Shown: positions 51,254 through 59,916 of the stretch, in pieces
Position numbering within the stretch: the first letter of the stretch is position 1
Layout: each line of letters opens with the position of its first letter
From: SHWB01 sp050246875
GTDB taxonomy: Bacteria; Pseudomonadota; Alphaproteobacteria; UBA6615
Assembly (NCBI GenBank): GCA_050246875.1
Contig: JBFWVF010000008.1
Span: 124,001-188,000 of the forward strand
Length of the DNA: 64,000 nt
Direction of reading: 5' to 3'
Program-made: the position numbers and the translations under genes
The notes under the pieces: model-generated
Database searches by the model: none
Seen by the model: only the letters and a program-made list of their open reading frames with translations
What the model was told of the DNA's origin: nothing

Positions 51254-52345
51254 ATGCGCAGTGCGTTGGTGCGCGCCTTGTCGTGCACGACCGGTGCCCT
51301 GGCCATGCTGGCCGCCGCCGGTACCATGTCGGCCGCCGATGCCCAACAGACCGTCAAGCTGACCTTCGTCTCCGGCTATCCGCCGTCGGCCACGTTCGTC
51401 GGCAGCTTCCTCGACCACTACGTCAAGGACGTGGCGGGCCAGCTCGCCAGGACCGGCAAGTACAAGATCGACTGGAACCTCGCCCACTCGGGCCAGATCG
51501 CCAAGCCGCGCGGCGAAATCGAGGCCCTGCAGTCGGGCCTCGTCGAGATCGCCGTCATCCCGACGCCGGCGCATTTCGACCGGGTGCCGCTCTACCAGGT
51601 GCCCTACGCGACGCCGTTCACGACGGACGACACGGCGTTCCTCGTCACGGTCATCGAGGGGCTGGAAAAGAAGTTCCCGCAGTACGAGGCCGGCTGGAAG
51701 GCGATGGGCATCCGTGCCATCGCCGTGTCCGCCAACGTCGACAACTACGTCCTGCTGACCAAGACCAAGGTCACCAAGATCGCCGATTTCAAGGGCATGA
51801 AGATCGGTGCCGTCGGCGCCAACATGCACTACGTCACCTCGGTCGGTGCGACCGGCGTCACGGCGCTGGCGACCGACTGGTATCCCGGCCTCAACAGCGG
51901 CCTGTACGAGGGCATCATTGGCTGGAAGCAGGTGATCGGCTCGTTCAAGCTCTGCGAGGCGGCCAAGTTCATGCTCGACGGCCATGTCGGCTCATCCAGC
52001 CCGCTGAACCTCGCCGTCAATCCGGACGCGCTGCAGAAGATGCCGGAAGAAGTGCGCAACGCCATCCTTGCCGCCGCCCCGTCGTGGCACAAGGGCCAGA
52101 TCCAGATCCTGCTGGACGGCGCCAAGGCCGGTCTCGAGTACTGCACCAAGGAGCAGGGCATGACCCTGACCGACATGTCGCCGGCGGACACGGCGGCCTG
52201 GGCGAAGGGCCTGCCGCCGCTCGGCCTCGAATGGGCCAAGGTGCAGGACGCCAAGGGCCTGCCCGGTACCGGCGTGCTCAACGCCTACATGGAGGCGATG
52301 CGCGCCGGCAAGCAGCGGGTCGTGCGCAACTGGGACAAGGAATAG
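51254..52345 (+). CDS. TRAP transporter substrate-binding protein (DctP type), orphan copy 2
   Basis: 363 aa paralogue of the preceding gene (SGYPP-AT, HSGQIAKxRGEIEA, DWYPGLNSGLYE, KGLPGTGVLNAYM shared). The signal peptide is about 1-30 (MSAADA-QQ). The ATG at 51254 has GGGAGAGG just upstream; an ATG at 51239 is also in frame. It lacks permease neighbours. Binding-site residues around VTSVGATGV are conserved with copy 1, but flanking positions differ, so ligands may be related. It is an independent unit, separated from copy 1 by a terminator. Confidence 0.87.
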   Translation: MRSALVRALSCTTGALAMLAAAGTMSAADAQQTVKLTFVSGYPPSATFVGSFLDHYVKDVAGQLARTGKYKIDWNLAHSGQIAKPRGEIEALQSGLVEIAVIPTPAHFDRVPLYQVPYATPFTTDDTAFLVTVIEGLEKKFPQYEAGWKAMGIRAIAVSANVDNYVLLTKTKVTKIADFKGMKIGAVGANMHYVTSVGATGVTALATDWYPGLNSGLYEGIIGWKQVIGSFKLCEAAKFMLDGHVGSSSPLNLAVNPDALQKMPEEVRNAILAAAPSWHKGQIQILLDGAKAGLEYCTKEQGMTLTDMSPADTAAWAKGLPPLGLEWAKVQDAKGLPGTGVLNAYMEAMRAGKQRVVRNWDKE

Positions 52346-52374
52346 TCCCGGCATTCCATCGCTGGACAGAAAAG

Positions 52375-52407
52375 AGCCCGCCGGGTTTTCCCGGCGGGCT
52401 TCTTCTT
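52375..52407 (+). terminator. Rho-independent terminator after orphan TRAP binding protein 2
   Basis: A perfect 11-bp stem AGCCCGCCGGG / CCCGGCGGGCT with a TTTT loop, followed by TCTTCTT. It has AAAAG on its left flank, so it could also serve the convergent hydrolase gene. Confidence 0.9.
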
Positions 52408-52435
52408 GCGCGCGGCCCGCAACGGACCCCCTCGC

Positions 52436-54241
52436 CTACTTCTCCGGGATGGTGGGCATCAGCACGTATCCCTGACGCCCCGGCCCGGTGTGAATGGACA
52501 CGTTGCCGCCGAAGATGTGCGACGGGCGATCGCGCGGATCCTCATGGCGGAAGATCGCGCAGCCCTTCCATGCGCCGTACTCGCCAAGCTGCACGGGCGA
52601 GCCGCCGGGGTACTCGTAGTCCTTGCCGCGCACGCTGAAGGCCAGGCGATAGCCCGCCGGCAGCACGATGCAGGTCGGCCACACCTCGACATCCACCTCG
52701 TAGACGCGGCCGGGCACCAGCGGCTGCTCCTCGTCGTGCGAGTGATACGGCCGGTACGGCAGCGTCAGCGCCTCGTCGAGCTTGCGATGCGAGCAGCGCA
52801 GCCAGCCCTGGGCGATCGGCGTGTGCGGGTCGAGCGCGCCCTGGAAGGTGACCTCCTTCATCTCGGGCGTGAAGGCCCGGACGACGACGAAGAGATCGGC
52901 ATCGGTGGTCGCCGAGGAAACGAACAACTTGGCGGCGATCGGCCCGGTGAACTCGACATCGCGGGCGAGCGGCGGCGTCATGAAGGTCACGCCGTCCGAG
53001 AAGCCGGCGTAGGTCGCCTTCGCGTTCTTCTTGGGTCCGCGCGCCGACAGCGTCATGTCGCCGGCATCGAGGAAGTACCTGGTCCACTTCGTGCGGGCCA
53101 GCGGCCACTCGCTCTCGTACCGCTCGACGAACTTCTCGCCGGGATGGCGGACCTGCAACTGCACCTTCGGCTGCTTCTTCCAGCCGGTGTCCTCGCCCTT
53201 GAGGAAATGGCCGAAGAACTTCTTCTGCAGGTTGACGCCGTAGTCCGTGTAGAACTCGGTCCAGTGCTCGATGCCGTGGACCTCGAGCCACTTCTCCTTC
53301 GAGGCGGCCCGGACGTAGCCCTCGAAATTGCCGCGCGGATGCAGGCCCTGCCCGCCCCAGTTGGCCGTCGACAGGATCGGCACCTTGACCTTCGACCAGT
53401 CGGGCATGCGCGACTGCCAGAACTCCGACGTGTCGAGCTTGTTCTCGTAGCAGTCGTCGCCGAAATGCCGGCGGTTGTTGCCGAGCTGCTCCTTGGTCAG
53501 CGTCTCGGGGCCGGAGACCCAGTCGCCGCTGATGGCGCTGCGCAGCCCTTCGGTGCCAAGGCCGTTCTGCACCTTCCAGATCTGCGCGCGCGGCCATTCC
53601 TGGGTAAAGCCGGAGCACAGGATGCCGCCGTGCCGCGCCATGTCGCGGTAGAAGTCGGCCGCGCCTTCCCAGGGGCAGATCGCGGCGAGGTGCTTGGGCT
53701 GGAGCGCAGCGGCCTGCCACTGGTTCTCGGCGTAGTAGGAGATGCCGTTGAGGCCGACCTTGCCGTTCGACCATGCCTGGACACCGGCCCAGTCGACGCA
53801 GATCGCCAGATCCTGCGCCTCGCGCAGTGACCAGATGTCGATCACGCCCTGCGAGCGCCCGGCGCCGCGCGAGTCGACGCGGATGACGACGTAGTCGTCC
53901 GGCACCCACTTCTCGGGGTCGACCACTTCCCAGTTCTGGTACTTGTTGGTCGAGCCGGCGGGAACGTCGGGGTGCTCCTCGCACATCCGCTGCCACTGGT
54001 CGTTGTAGATCTGGGTGAAGTGGACCCATTTGCCGTAGGGGCCATAGGTCATGATGACCGGATACTTGCCCTCGGCGATCGGACGGAAGACGTCGCAGCG
54101 CAGGATGATGCCGTCGTCCATGCGGATGGGAACGTCCCAGTCGATGCGCATGCCGTCGCGGATATCGGACTTGTAGCTGCCGTCCTTGGTCTTGACCGTG
54201 ACTGGCGCCCAGTTCGGCGTCGTCGCCTTGCCCTTGGCCAT
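52436..54241 (-). CDS. CocE/NonD-family hydrolase (X-Pro dipeptidyl-peptidase S15-like)
   Basis: 601 aa. It has an alpha/beta core with nucleophile region GLNGISYYAENQW (Ser in G-I-S-Y) and an upstream DSRGAGRSQG turn. The C-terminal part (about 390-600) is the jelly-roll domain of the S15/CocE family. No signal peptide is seen. Members hydrolyse esters such as cocaine, acyl-beta-lactams or X-Pro peptides. The ATG at 54241 follows GGAGGAAG. It is divergent from the MDR gene by 156 bp. The physiological substrate is unknown. Confidence 0.87.
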   Translation of the reverse strand: MAKGKATTPNWAPVTVKTKDGSYKSDIRDGMRIDWDVPIRMDDGIILRCDVFRPIAEGKYPVIMTYGPYGKWVHFTQIYNDQWQRMCEEHPDVPAGSTNKYQNWEVVDPEKWVPDDYVVIRVDSRGAGRSQGVIDIWSLREAQDLAICVDWAGVQAWSNGKVGLNGISYYAENQWQAAALQPKHLAAICPWEGAADFYRDMARHGGILCSGFTQEWPRAQIWKVQNGLGTEGLRSAISGDWVSGPETLTKEQLGNNRRHFGDDCYENKLDTSEFWQSRMPDWSKVKVPILSTANWGGQGLHPRGNFEGYVRAASKEKWLEVHGIEHWTEFYTDYGVNLQKKFFGHFLKGEDTGWKKQPKVQLQVRHPGEKFVERYESEWPLARTKWTRYFLDAGDMTLSARGPKKNAKATYAGFSDGVTFMTPPLARDVEFTGPIAAKLFVSSATTDADLFVVVRAFTPEMKEVTFQGALDPHTPIAQGWLRCSHRKLDEALTLPYRPYHSHDEEQPLVPGRVYEVDVEVWPTCIVLPAGYRLAFSVRGKDYEYPGGSPVQLGEYGAWKGCAIFRHEDPRDRPSHIFGGNVSIHTGPGRQGYVLMPTIPEK

Positions 54242-54397
54242 TCGCTTCCTCCCCTCGCTGACGCGGTTGCGGCGTCTGTCACGCACCGGCAACGTGGCAA
54301 CCCTATGCCGTCCCCCCGGGGCCAGCAAGCCGGCGGGGCTTCCCGCCGGCCGCCGGGCGCTTCACACTGCATGCCGTGAGAGGAAGGAACGTCACGC

Positions 54398-55441
54398 ATG
54401 ACATCGCTGCGGAACGCCACCAACCGGCAGATCGTGCTGCGCAAGCGCGCCACCGCCCTGCCGACGCCGGACCTGTTCGAACCCGCCGTCGGGTCGGTGC
54501 CGACGCCCGGTGACGGCGAGGTGCTCGTCCACAACGTCTACGTTTCGGTCGACACCGGCATGAAGGGCTGGATTTCCACCGCGAAGAACTACGCCAGCGT
54601 CGAGACCGGCGCCGTGATGAACTCCTTCGGCGTCGGCGAGGTCGTCGAGTCGAAGCTGCCCGGCATCGCGCCCGGCGACTACGTGTTCGGCCACACCGGC
54701 TGGCAGGAGTTCGGCATCGCCCGGCCGGCCCAGGCCGGCTTCCGCAAGATCGATCCGGCATGCGCGCCCCTGTCGACGGCGCTCGGCGCGCTCGGCCATA
54801 TCGGCGTGACGGCCTATTTCGGCCTGCTCGACGTCGGCCAGCCGCGCGCCGGAGAGACCGTGCTGGTATCGACCGCGGCCGGCGCGGTCGGCAGCGCCGT
54901 TGGCCAGATCGCCAAGATCAAGGGCTGCCGCGCGGTCGGCATCGCCGGCGGCGCAACGAAGGCGGCTCTGTGCCGCGAGGCCTTCGGCTACGACGCCGCG
55001 GTCGACTACAAGACCGTCGACGACCTCGGCGCGGCCCTGCGCGCCGCCTGTCCCGACGGCGTCGACGTCTACTACGACAATGTCGGCGGCCGCATCCTCG
55101 ACACGGTCGTCGGCCTGATGCGCGTCGGCGGGCGAATCGTCGTCTGTGGCACGGCCGGCACGGAGAGCTGGGATCCGCCGCCGACGGGCATGCGGCTGGA
55201 GCGCGCCATGCTGGTCAACCGGCTGCGCATGCAGGGCTTCATCGTCTTCGACTACAAGGATCGCAACGACGAGGCGCTGGAGGACCTGTACCGCTGGCAC
55301 GCCGAGGGTCGCCTCGCCTATCGCGAGGACATCGGCGAGGGGCTGGAGACGGCGCCGGGCAAGCTGGCCGGGCTCTATCGCGGCGAGAACACCGGCCGCG
55401 CGCTGGTACGGGTGCGGCCCGATCCGACCGCGCGGGGCTGA
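54398..55441 (+). CDS. NADP-dependent MDR oxidoreductase (CurA / leukotriene B4 dehydrogenase-like)
   Basis: 347 aa. The start RNATNRQIVLRKRATALPTP resembles the CurA/YncB type of double-bond reductases. The Rossmann motif is AAGAVGS (160-166), followed by CRAVGIAGGATKAALC, and YYDNVGG is typical. No zinc ligands are seen. Such enzymes reduce alpha,beta-unsaturated carbonyls. GAGGAAGGA lies upstream of the ATG. It converges (3-bp gap) with the NTF2-like gene. Confidence 0.9.
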   Translation: MTSLRNATNRQIVLRKRATALPTPDLFEPAVGSVPTPGDGEVLVHNVYVSVDTGMKGWISTAKNYASVETGAVMNSFGVGEVVESKLPGIAPGDYVFGHTGWQEFGIARPAQAGFRKIDPACAPLSTALGALGHIGVTAYFGLLDVGQPRAGETVLVSTAAGAVGSAVGQIAKIKGCRAVGIAGGATKAALCREAFGYDAAVDYKTVDDLGAALRAACPDGVDVYYDNVGGRILDTVVGLMRVGGRIVVCGTAGTESWDPPPTGMRLERAMLVNRLRMQGFIVFDYKDRNDEALEDLYRWHAEGRLAYREDIGEGLETAPGKLAGLYRGENTGRALVRVRPDPTARG

Positions 55442-55444
55442 CGC

Positions 55445-55885
55445 CTAGCGAACGTCCGCCGCGAAGTTGGCGTGCGCGGCGACGCGCCACTGGCCGTCGA
55501 TGCGGCGGAACACGGTCAGGCGCGGCGCCGTGGTCGCCAGCGTCTCGCGGCCGAAGGTCGAGCCCGCCGGCAGGGTCAGGGTGTAACGAACGACCATGAC
55601 GTCGCCGCCGACGGTCGCGACCGCGTCCGTGAACGCCGGCACGGACGCCAGCGACGGCAGGCCGCTGGCGAGATAGGACAGCCGGTCGTAACCCTTTCCG
55701 TCCGAGCGCTGGAGCTGGAACTCGGGAGCCAGGATCGCCCCGATCCGCGTCGTGTCGCCGCTCGCGACGGCGGCCAGCCAGGCGCCGACGGCCCGCTCGG
55801 CCTCGTCGGAGGCGGCACGGGCCGGCATCGTCAGGACGAACAGCGCGATCAGCGCGGTGCCGACGCGGCGTACGGAAAGTCTCAT
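55445..55885 (-). CDS. Secreted NTF2/SnoaL-like (DUF4440-type) protein
   Basis: 146 aa. A signal peptide covers about residues 1-25 (ALIALFVLTMPARA-AS). The rest is a cone-shaped NTF2-like fold: AVGAWLAAVASGDTTRIGAILAPEFQLQRSDGKGYDR, then a C-terminal DGQWRVAAHANF strand. No catalytic residues can be assigned. The ATG at 55885 has GAGGA 9 nt upstream; the GTG one codon earlier is possible. It lies 42 bp downstream of the TetR gene and may be co-transcribed. Confidence 0.7.
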   Translation of the reverse strand: MRLSVRRVGTALIALFVLTMPARAASDEAERAVGAWLAAVASGDTTRIGAILAPEFQLQRSDGKGYDRLSYLASGLPSLASVPAFTDAVATVGGDVMVVRYTLTLPAGSTFGRETLATTAPRLTVFRRIDGQWRVAAHANFAADVR

Positions 55886-55927
55886 CACGGAAGTCCTCGG
55901 CTTGTTGTCATCCGGCCGGCGACGGCG

Positions 55928-56623
55928 CTAGAGGCGCTTCATCACCGCCGGGGCGCCCTCGATCAGGATGGCGATGCGGTTGGCGATGAGACCATCGAGG
56001 TCTTCCGGAATCGGGAAGCCGTAAACCCATCGCCGCACGCCGAGATAGAACAGTTCGGCGTGAACGCCGACGACCATCTCGTACTCGGCCGGTGTCATCG
56101 GCACCGCGGTGGTGTCGGGCATGCCGGCGACCTCGCGCAGCGCGGCGACGACGCGCGGCTGGATGCGCTCGCGGATCAATTCGAAATAGCGTCGGTTGAG
56201 CGACTCCCCGTCGAGACCGGCGAAAAGATAGATGCGGATCCACAGCGGGTCGTCGATCGCCCGCCAGTACAGCCGGTAGAACCGGGTCAGGCGCTCCGCC
56301 GGGCTGAGGCTGCGGTCGTCGAGCACTTCCTCCCAGTACGGGTTGAAGCGGCCGAGGAAGACCTCCTGGTAGACGCGCTCGATGAGGGCCTGCTTGGACG
56401 AGAAGAACTTGTAGAGCAGCGACTGCGTGATGCCGAGCCGGCGTGCCAGCTCGCGTGTATCGCCGTGCAGACCGACTTCCGCGAAGAAACGGATCGAACC
56501 ATCGACGATCTGGCGCTCGCGCTCACCACGTGCCAACCGCCGTGCCCGCCGCCCGGGTACCCTCTGGCTGGCCGATACACCTTCCGGTAGCGGCGTCGCC
56601 TGCCTGTCGCCACCCTTTTCCAT
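55928..56623 (-). CDS. TetR/AcrR-family transcriptional regulator
   Basis: 231 aa. A basic, disordered leader (1-33) precedes the DNA-binding domain: RERQIVDGSIRFFAEVGLHGDTRELA (35-60) and ITQSLLYKFFSSKQALIERVY (65-85). The C-terminal helical domain is typical in length. It is divergent from a luciferase-like oxidoreductase gene, which is its probable target through the 189-bp gap. Confidence 0.9.
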   Translation of the reverse strand: MEKGGDRQATPLPEGVSASQRVPGRRARRLARGERERQIVDGSIRFFAEVGLHGDTRELARRLGITQSLLYKFFSSKQALIERVYQEVFLGRFNPYWEEVLDDRSLSPAERLTRFYRLYWRAIDDPLWIRIYLFAGLDGESLNRRYFELIRERIQPRVVAALREVAGMPDTTAVPMTPAEYEMVVGVHAELFYLGVRRWVYGFPIPEDLDGLIANRIAILIEGAPAVMKRL

Positions 56624-56812
56624 TCTTCCCCCGGACGATCGAAGCCCCGCCGCGATGCTAGAGCGACATCTTGGGGCCGGCCAGCGGCGATTTGATGGCC
56701 GCGAAGGTCCGTTTCACTGCGTGAGTTGCGGCGCAGCGGAAGCTTGTCCGCCCTGCCGATTGCCCGGAAGATCGGGCCAACACGGCCAGAATGGAATGCG
56801 GGGAGGCGTCGC

Positions 56813-57922
56813 GTGCATGTCGGAATGAGTGCGTTCTTCCAGAACCTGTCCGGTCTCAGCGACGCCGAGGTGTACCGGCACGAGGTGGCGATGGCCGACA
56901 TGGCCGAGCCGCTGGGTTTCGAGTCGATCTGGTCGGCCGAGCACCATTTCGACCACTACACGATGTGCCCCAACGTCATGCAGTTCCTCACCTACATGGC
57001 GGGGCGCACGACGCGGGCGAAGCTCGGCTCCATGGTGGTCGTGCTGCCGTGGCACGACCCGATGCGCGTGGCCGAGGAGGTGTCCGTCCTCGACAATCTC
57101 TCCGGCGGCCGCGCCATCCTCGGCGTCGGCCGCGGCCTCGGCCGCATCGAGTTCGAGAATTTCCGCCTCGACATGAGCCAGTCGCGCGAGCGTTTCGTCG
57201 AATACGCGTCGGCCGTCATGCAGGGGCTGGAGACCGGCTGGATCGAGGCCGACGGCGAGTTCTACAAGCAGCCGCGCGCCCAGGTGCGCCCCTTCCCCAT
57301 CAAGAGCTTCCGCGGCCGCACCTACGCCGCGTCGGTGTCGCCGCAGTCGCTCGACATCATGTGCCGGCTCGGCATCGGCCTGCTGATCATCCCGCAGAAG
57401 CCTTGGGACGTGACCGAACGCGAACTCGAGGCCTACCGCAAGCGCTACCGCGAACTGCAGGGCGTCGAGCCGCCGAAGCCGCTGCTGTTCTCCTTCGTCG
57501 CGGTACATGAAGACGAGCGCGTCGCGCGCGAGATGTACGAGCGCTACATCCGCGGCTACAGCCGCTCGGCGCTGGAACACTACGAGTTCCACAACGAGGG
57601 CCTCGCCGACATCAAGGGCTACGAGTACTACGGCGCGCTGGCGCAGAAGATCGCCAAGTACGGCATGGACAGCTTCGTCGACTTCCTTGCCTCGCTGCAG
57701 GTCTGGGGCACGCCGGACCAGGTCTACGAGCAGATCGTCGATTTTCGTGCCCGCGCCGACGCGGCGGCATGGATCGGCATCTTCTCCTATGGCGGCATGC
57801 CCTACGACATGGCCCGGGCCAACATGACGCTGTTCGCCGAGAAGGTGTTGCCGCGCCTCAAGGCCCTGCCCGCGGGCGCCGAGATCGGCGTCGGCGCTCC
57901 CCTGGCGATCGCCGCCGAGTAG
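56813..57922 (+). CDS. Luciferase-like (LLM class) flavin-dependent oxidoreductase
   Basis: 369 aa. It shows the LLM barrel: VGMSAFFQNLS start, ESIWSAEHHFDHYTMCPN near 41-58, KLGSMVVVLPWHDPMRVAEEVSVLDNLSGGR (inside 70-101) and GVGRGLGRIEFENF near 105-118. The GTG at 56813 has GGGAGG 6 nt upstream; the ATG at 56825 would be too far from it. It is divergent from a TetR gene. It converges on the CoA-transferase gene with a 2-bp gap. It is the third LLM protein in this window; all three belong to different subgroups. Confidence 0.9.
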   Translation: MHVGMSAFFQNLSGLSDAEVYRHEVAMADMAEPLGFESIWSAEHHFDHYTMCPNVMQFLTYMAGRTTRAKLGSMVVVLPWHDPMRVAEEVSVLDNLSGGRAILGVGRGLGRIEFENFRLDMSQSRERFVEYASAVMQGLETGWIEADGEFYKQPRAQVRPFPIKSFRGRTYAASVSPQSLDIMCRLGIGLLIIPQKPWDVTERELEAYRKRYRELQGVEPPKPLLFSFVAVHEDERVAREMYERYIRGYSRSALEHYEFHNEGLADIKGYEYYGALAQKIAKYGMDSFVDFLASLQVWGTPDQVYEQIVDFRARADAAAWIGIFSYGGMPYDMARANMTLFAEKVLPRLKALPAGAEIGVGAPLAIAAE

Positions 57923-57924
57923 CC

Positions 57925-59124
57925 CTAGCCGGTTCCGACGGCTCCGCTGGCGATCAGCGCCGCGATCTCGTCGTCGGCATAGCCGGCCTCGCGCAGCACC
58001 TCGCTCGTGTGCTCGCCCAGCCTCGGCGTCGGCCCCGGCTCGCCGAGCGGCGTGCCGCTCCACCGGCCGGGCGGCGCCATCACGCGGATGCGTCCCTCGC
58101 CCGGCTGGTCCTGCCAGATGAAGAAGCCGACGGCGGCAAGGTGCGGGTCGTCCATCAGTTCCTCGATGGTCGTCAGCTTCGTCGCCGGCACATCGGCTGC
58201 GTCGAGGATCGGCAGCCACTCGGCGGTCGTCTTCGTGCGCAGGATGTCGGCGAAGGCGGCGTACAGCGCGTCGACGTTGGCCGAGCGCCCCGACACGTCG
58301 GCGAAGCGCGGATCGTCAAGCACGTCACTGCGGCCGGCCGCCGCGAGGAAGCGCCGGACGTGCCCCTCGGTGTAGGGCAGCACGGCGAGGTGGCCGTCCG
58401 CGGTCTCGTACGGCCCGCGATGCCGCGACAGGACCCGGCCGTAGCCCGCCGGCCCGGCCGGCGGGTCGAAGGTCAGGCCGGCCATGTGATCGCCCAGCAC
58501 GATCTGCGCCATGGTCTCGAACATCGACAGTTCGACCGACTGCCCCTGCCCGGTCCGTTCGCGCGCCAGCAGCCCGGCAAGGACGGCGTTGGCCGCCATC
58601 AGCCCGACGGCACGGTCGAAGATCGCCAGCGGAATGTAGCGCGCCCCGCCGCCGACGCGCTCGACGAGGCGCGGCACGCCGGTCGCCGCCTGGATGAGGT
58701 CGTCGTAAGCCGGGCGATCGGCATATGGGCCGCCCTCGCCGTAGCCATTGAGGCCGACATGCAGCAGGCGCGGATTGTCCTTGGCCAGCGCGGCGTGATC
58801 GACGCCGAGGCGAGCGGCCGCGCGCCGGCGCATGCTGGTCATGACGACGTCGGCACCTGCCGCCAGCCGCCGGAACGCCGCCAGCCCCTCGGGCTTCTTG
58901 AGATCGATGACGATCGAACGCTTGCCACGGTTGGCATGGATGAAATGCGCCGACATCCCGCGGTGGCGGGATATGCCGACATAGCGCGTCATGTCGCCGC
59001 CGGGCGCCTCGACCTTGATCACATCCGCCCCGAGGTCGGCGAGCAGCCCGGTCGCCACCGGCCCCATCAGGACGCTGGTGGTGTCGACGATGCGGATGCC
59101 GGCGAGAGGCCCGGTGCTGGCCAT
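57925..59124 (-). CDS. CaiB/BaiF family (class III) CoA-transferase
   Basis: 399 aa. The catalytic Asp170 is in AIFDRAVGLMAANA. N-terminal landmarks are LAGIRIVDTTSVLMGPVATG (7-26) and LGADVIKVEAPGGD (31-44). It activates a carboxylic acid by CoA exchange. It lies 12 bp downstream of an SDR gene and 36 bp further from the CmcJ-like gene, all minus strand, and probably forms an operon with them. It is only distantly like the CoA-transferase at 28311-29477. Confidence 0.92.
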   Translation of the reverse strand: MASTGPLAGIRIVDTTSVLMGPVATGLLADLGADVIKVEAPGGDMTRYVGISRHRGMSAHFIHANRGKRSIVIDLKKPEGLAAFRRLAAGADVVMTSMRRRAAARLGVDHAALAKDNPRLLHVGLNGYGEGGPYADRPAYDDLIQAATGVPRLVERVGGGARYIPLAIFDRAVGLMAANAVLAGLLARERTGQGQSVELSMFETMAQIVLGDHMAGLTFDPPAGPAGYGRVLSRHRGPYETADGHLAVLPYTEGHVRRFLAAAGRSDVLDDPRFADVSGRSANVDALYAAFADILRTKTTAEWLPILDAADVPATKLTTIEELMDDPHLAAVGFFIWQDQPGEGRIRVMAPPGRWSGTPLGEPGPTPRLGEHTSEVLREAGYADDEIAALIASGAVGTG

Positions 59125-59136
59125 GGACGCGGCGGA

Positions 59137-59892
59137 TCAGGCGATCGTCAGGCCGCCGTCGACCAGCAACGTGTGGCCGTTGACGTACTCGGCCCTCGGG
59201 CTGGCGAGGTAGGCGATGGCTTCGGCCATGTCCTCGGGCTCGCCGAAACGCTTGGCCGGGATCTTCTCGACCATGGTGTCGCGGAAGGTCGGGTCGGCCA
59301 GCACCGCCGCGCGCAGCTTCGTCGCCACGGCGCCGGGCGCCACCGCGTTCACCGCGATACCATGCGGCGCCCACTCGACGGCGAGGTGCCGCGTCATGCC
59401 GGCCATCGCTGCCTTCGAGGTGCCGTAGGCCGAGACGCGCGGCACGCCGATGACGGAAAAGGTCGAGGCGAGGTTGACGATGCGCCCCTTTCGCCCGGCC
59501 TTGATCAGCCGCCGGGCGAAGGCCTGCGCCACGAGAAAGGCCCCCGTGATGTTGATGTTCATCACATTGGCCCATTCCTCGGGCGTGATATCGACCGCCG
59601 GCTTGGTCAGCGGCACGGCCGCGTTGTTGACCAGCACGTCGAGCCTGCCGAAATGCGCCAGCGCATCGTCGAAGCCCTTGTCGATGGAGGCCGGTACACG
59701 CACATCCAACGCCAGTCCGAGCCCCTTGCCGCCCGCTGCCTCGATCTTGCCCAGAGACTCCTTGAGGTCCGCGGCATTGATGTCGGTGACGACGACGTCG
59801 CAGCCGTCGCGCGCCAGCGCGGCCGCCGTCGCCTGGCCGAGGCCGTAGGATGCCCCGGTGATGAAGGCCACACGCCGGCCGCTGTCCGCCAT
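59137..59892 (-). CDS. Short-chain dehydrogenase/reductase (SDR)
   Basis: 251 aa classical SDR. TGASYGLG (12-19) binds the cofactor, NNAA (89-92) is the structural motif, and Ser143, Tyr156 and Lys160 (YGTSK) form the catalytic triad. Asp37 after the second strand favours NAD(H). It likely oxidises or reduces a hydroxy/keto intermediate between the CmcJ-like protein and the CoA-transferase in the same operon. Confidence 0.92.
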   Translation of the reverse strand: MADSGRRVAFITGASYGLGQATAAALARDGCDVVVTDINAADLKESLGKIEAAGGKGLGLALDVRVPASIDKGFDDALAHFGRLDVLVNNAAVPLTKPAVDITPEEWANVMNINITGAFLVAQAFARRLIKAGRKGRIVNLASTFSVIGVPRVSAYGTSKAAMAGMTRHLAVEWAPHGIAVNAVAPGAVATKLRAAVLADPTFRDTMVEKIPAKRFGEPEDMAEAIAYLASPRAEYVNGHTLLVDGGLTIA

Positions 59893-59916
59893 CGTCCGCT
59901 CCCCGCTCGGGCTCGC

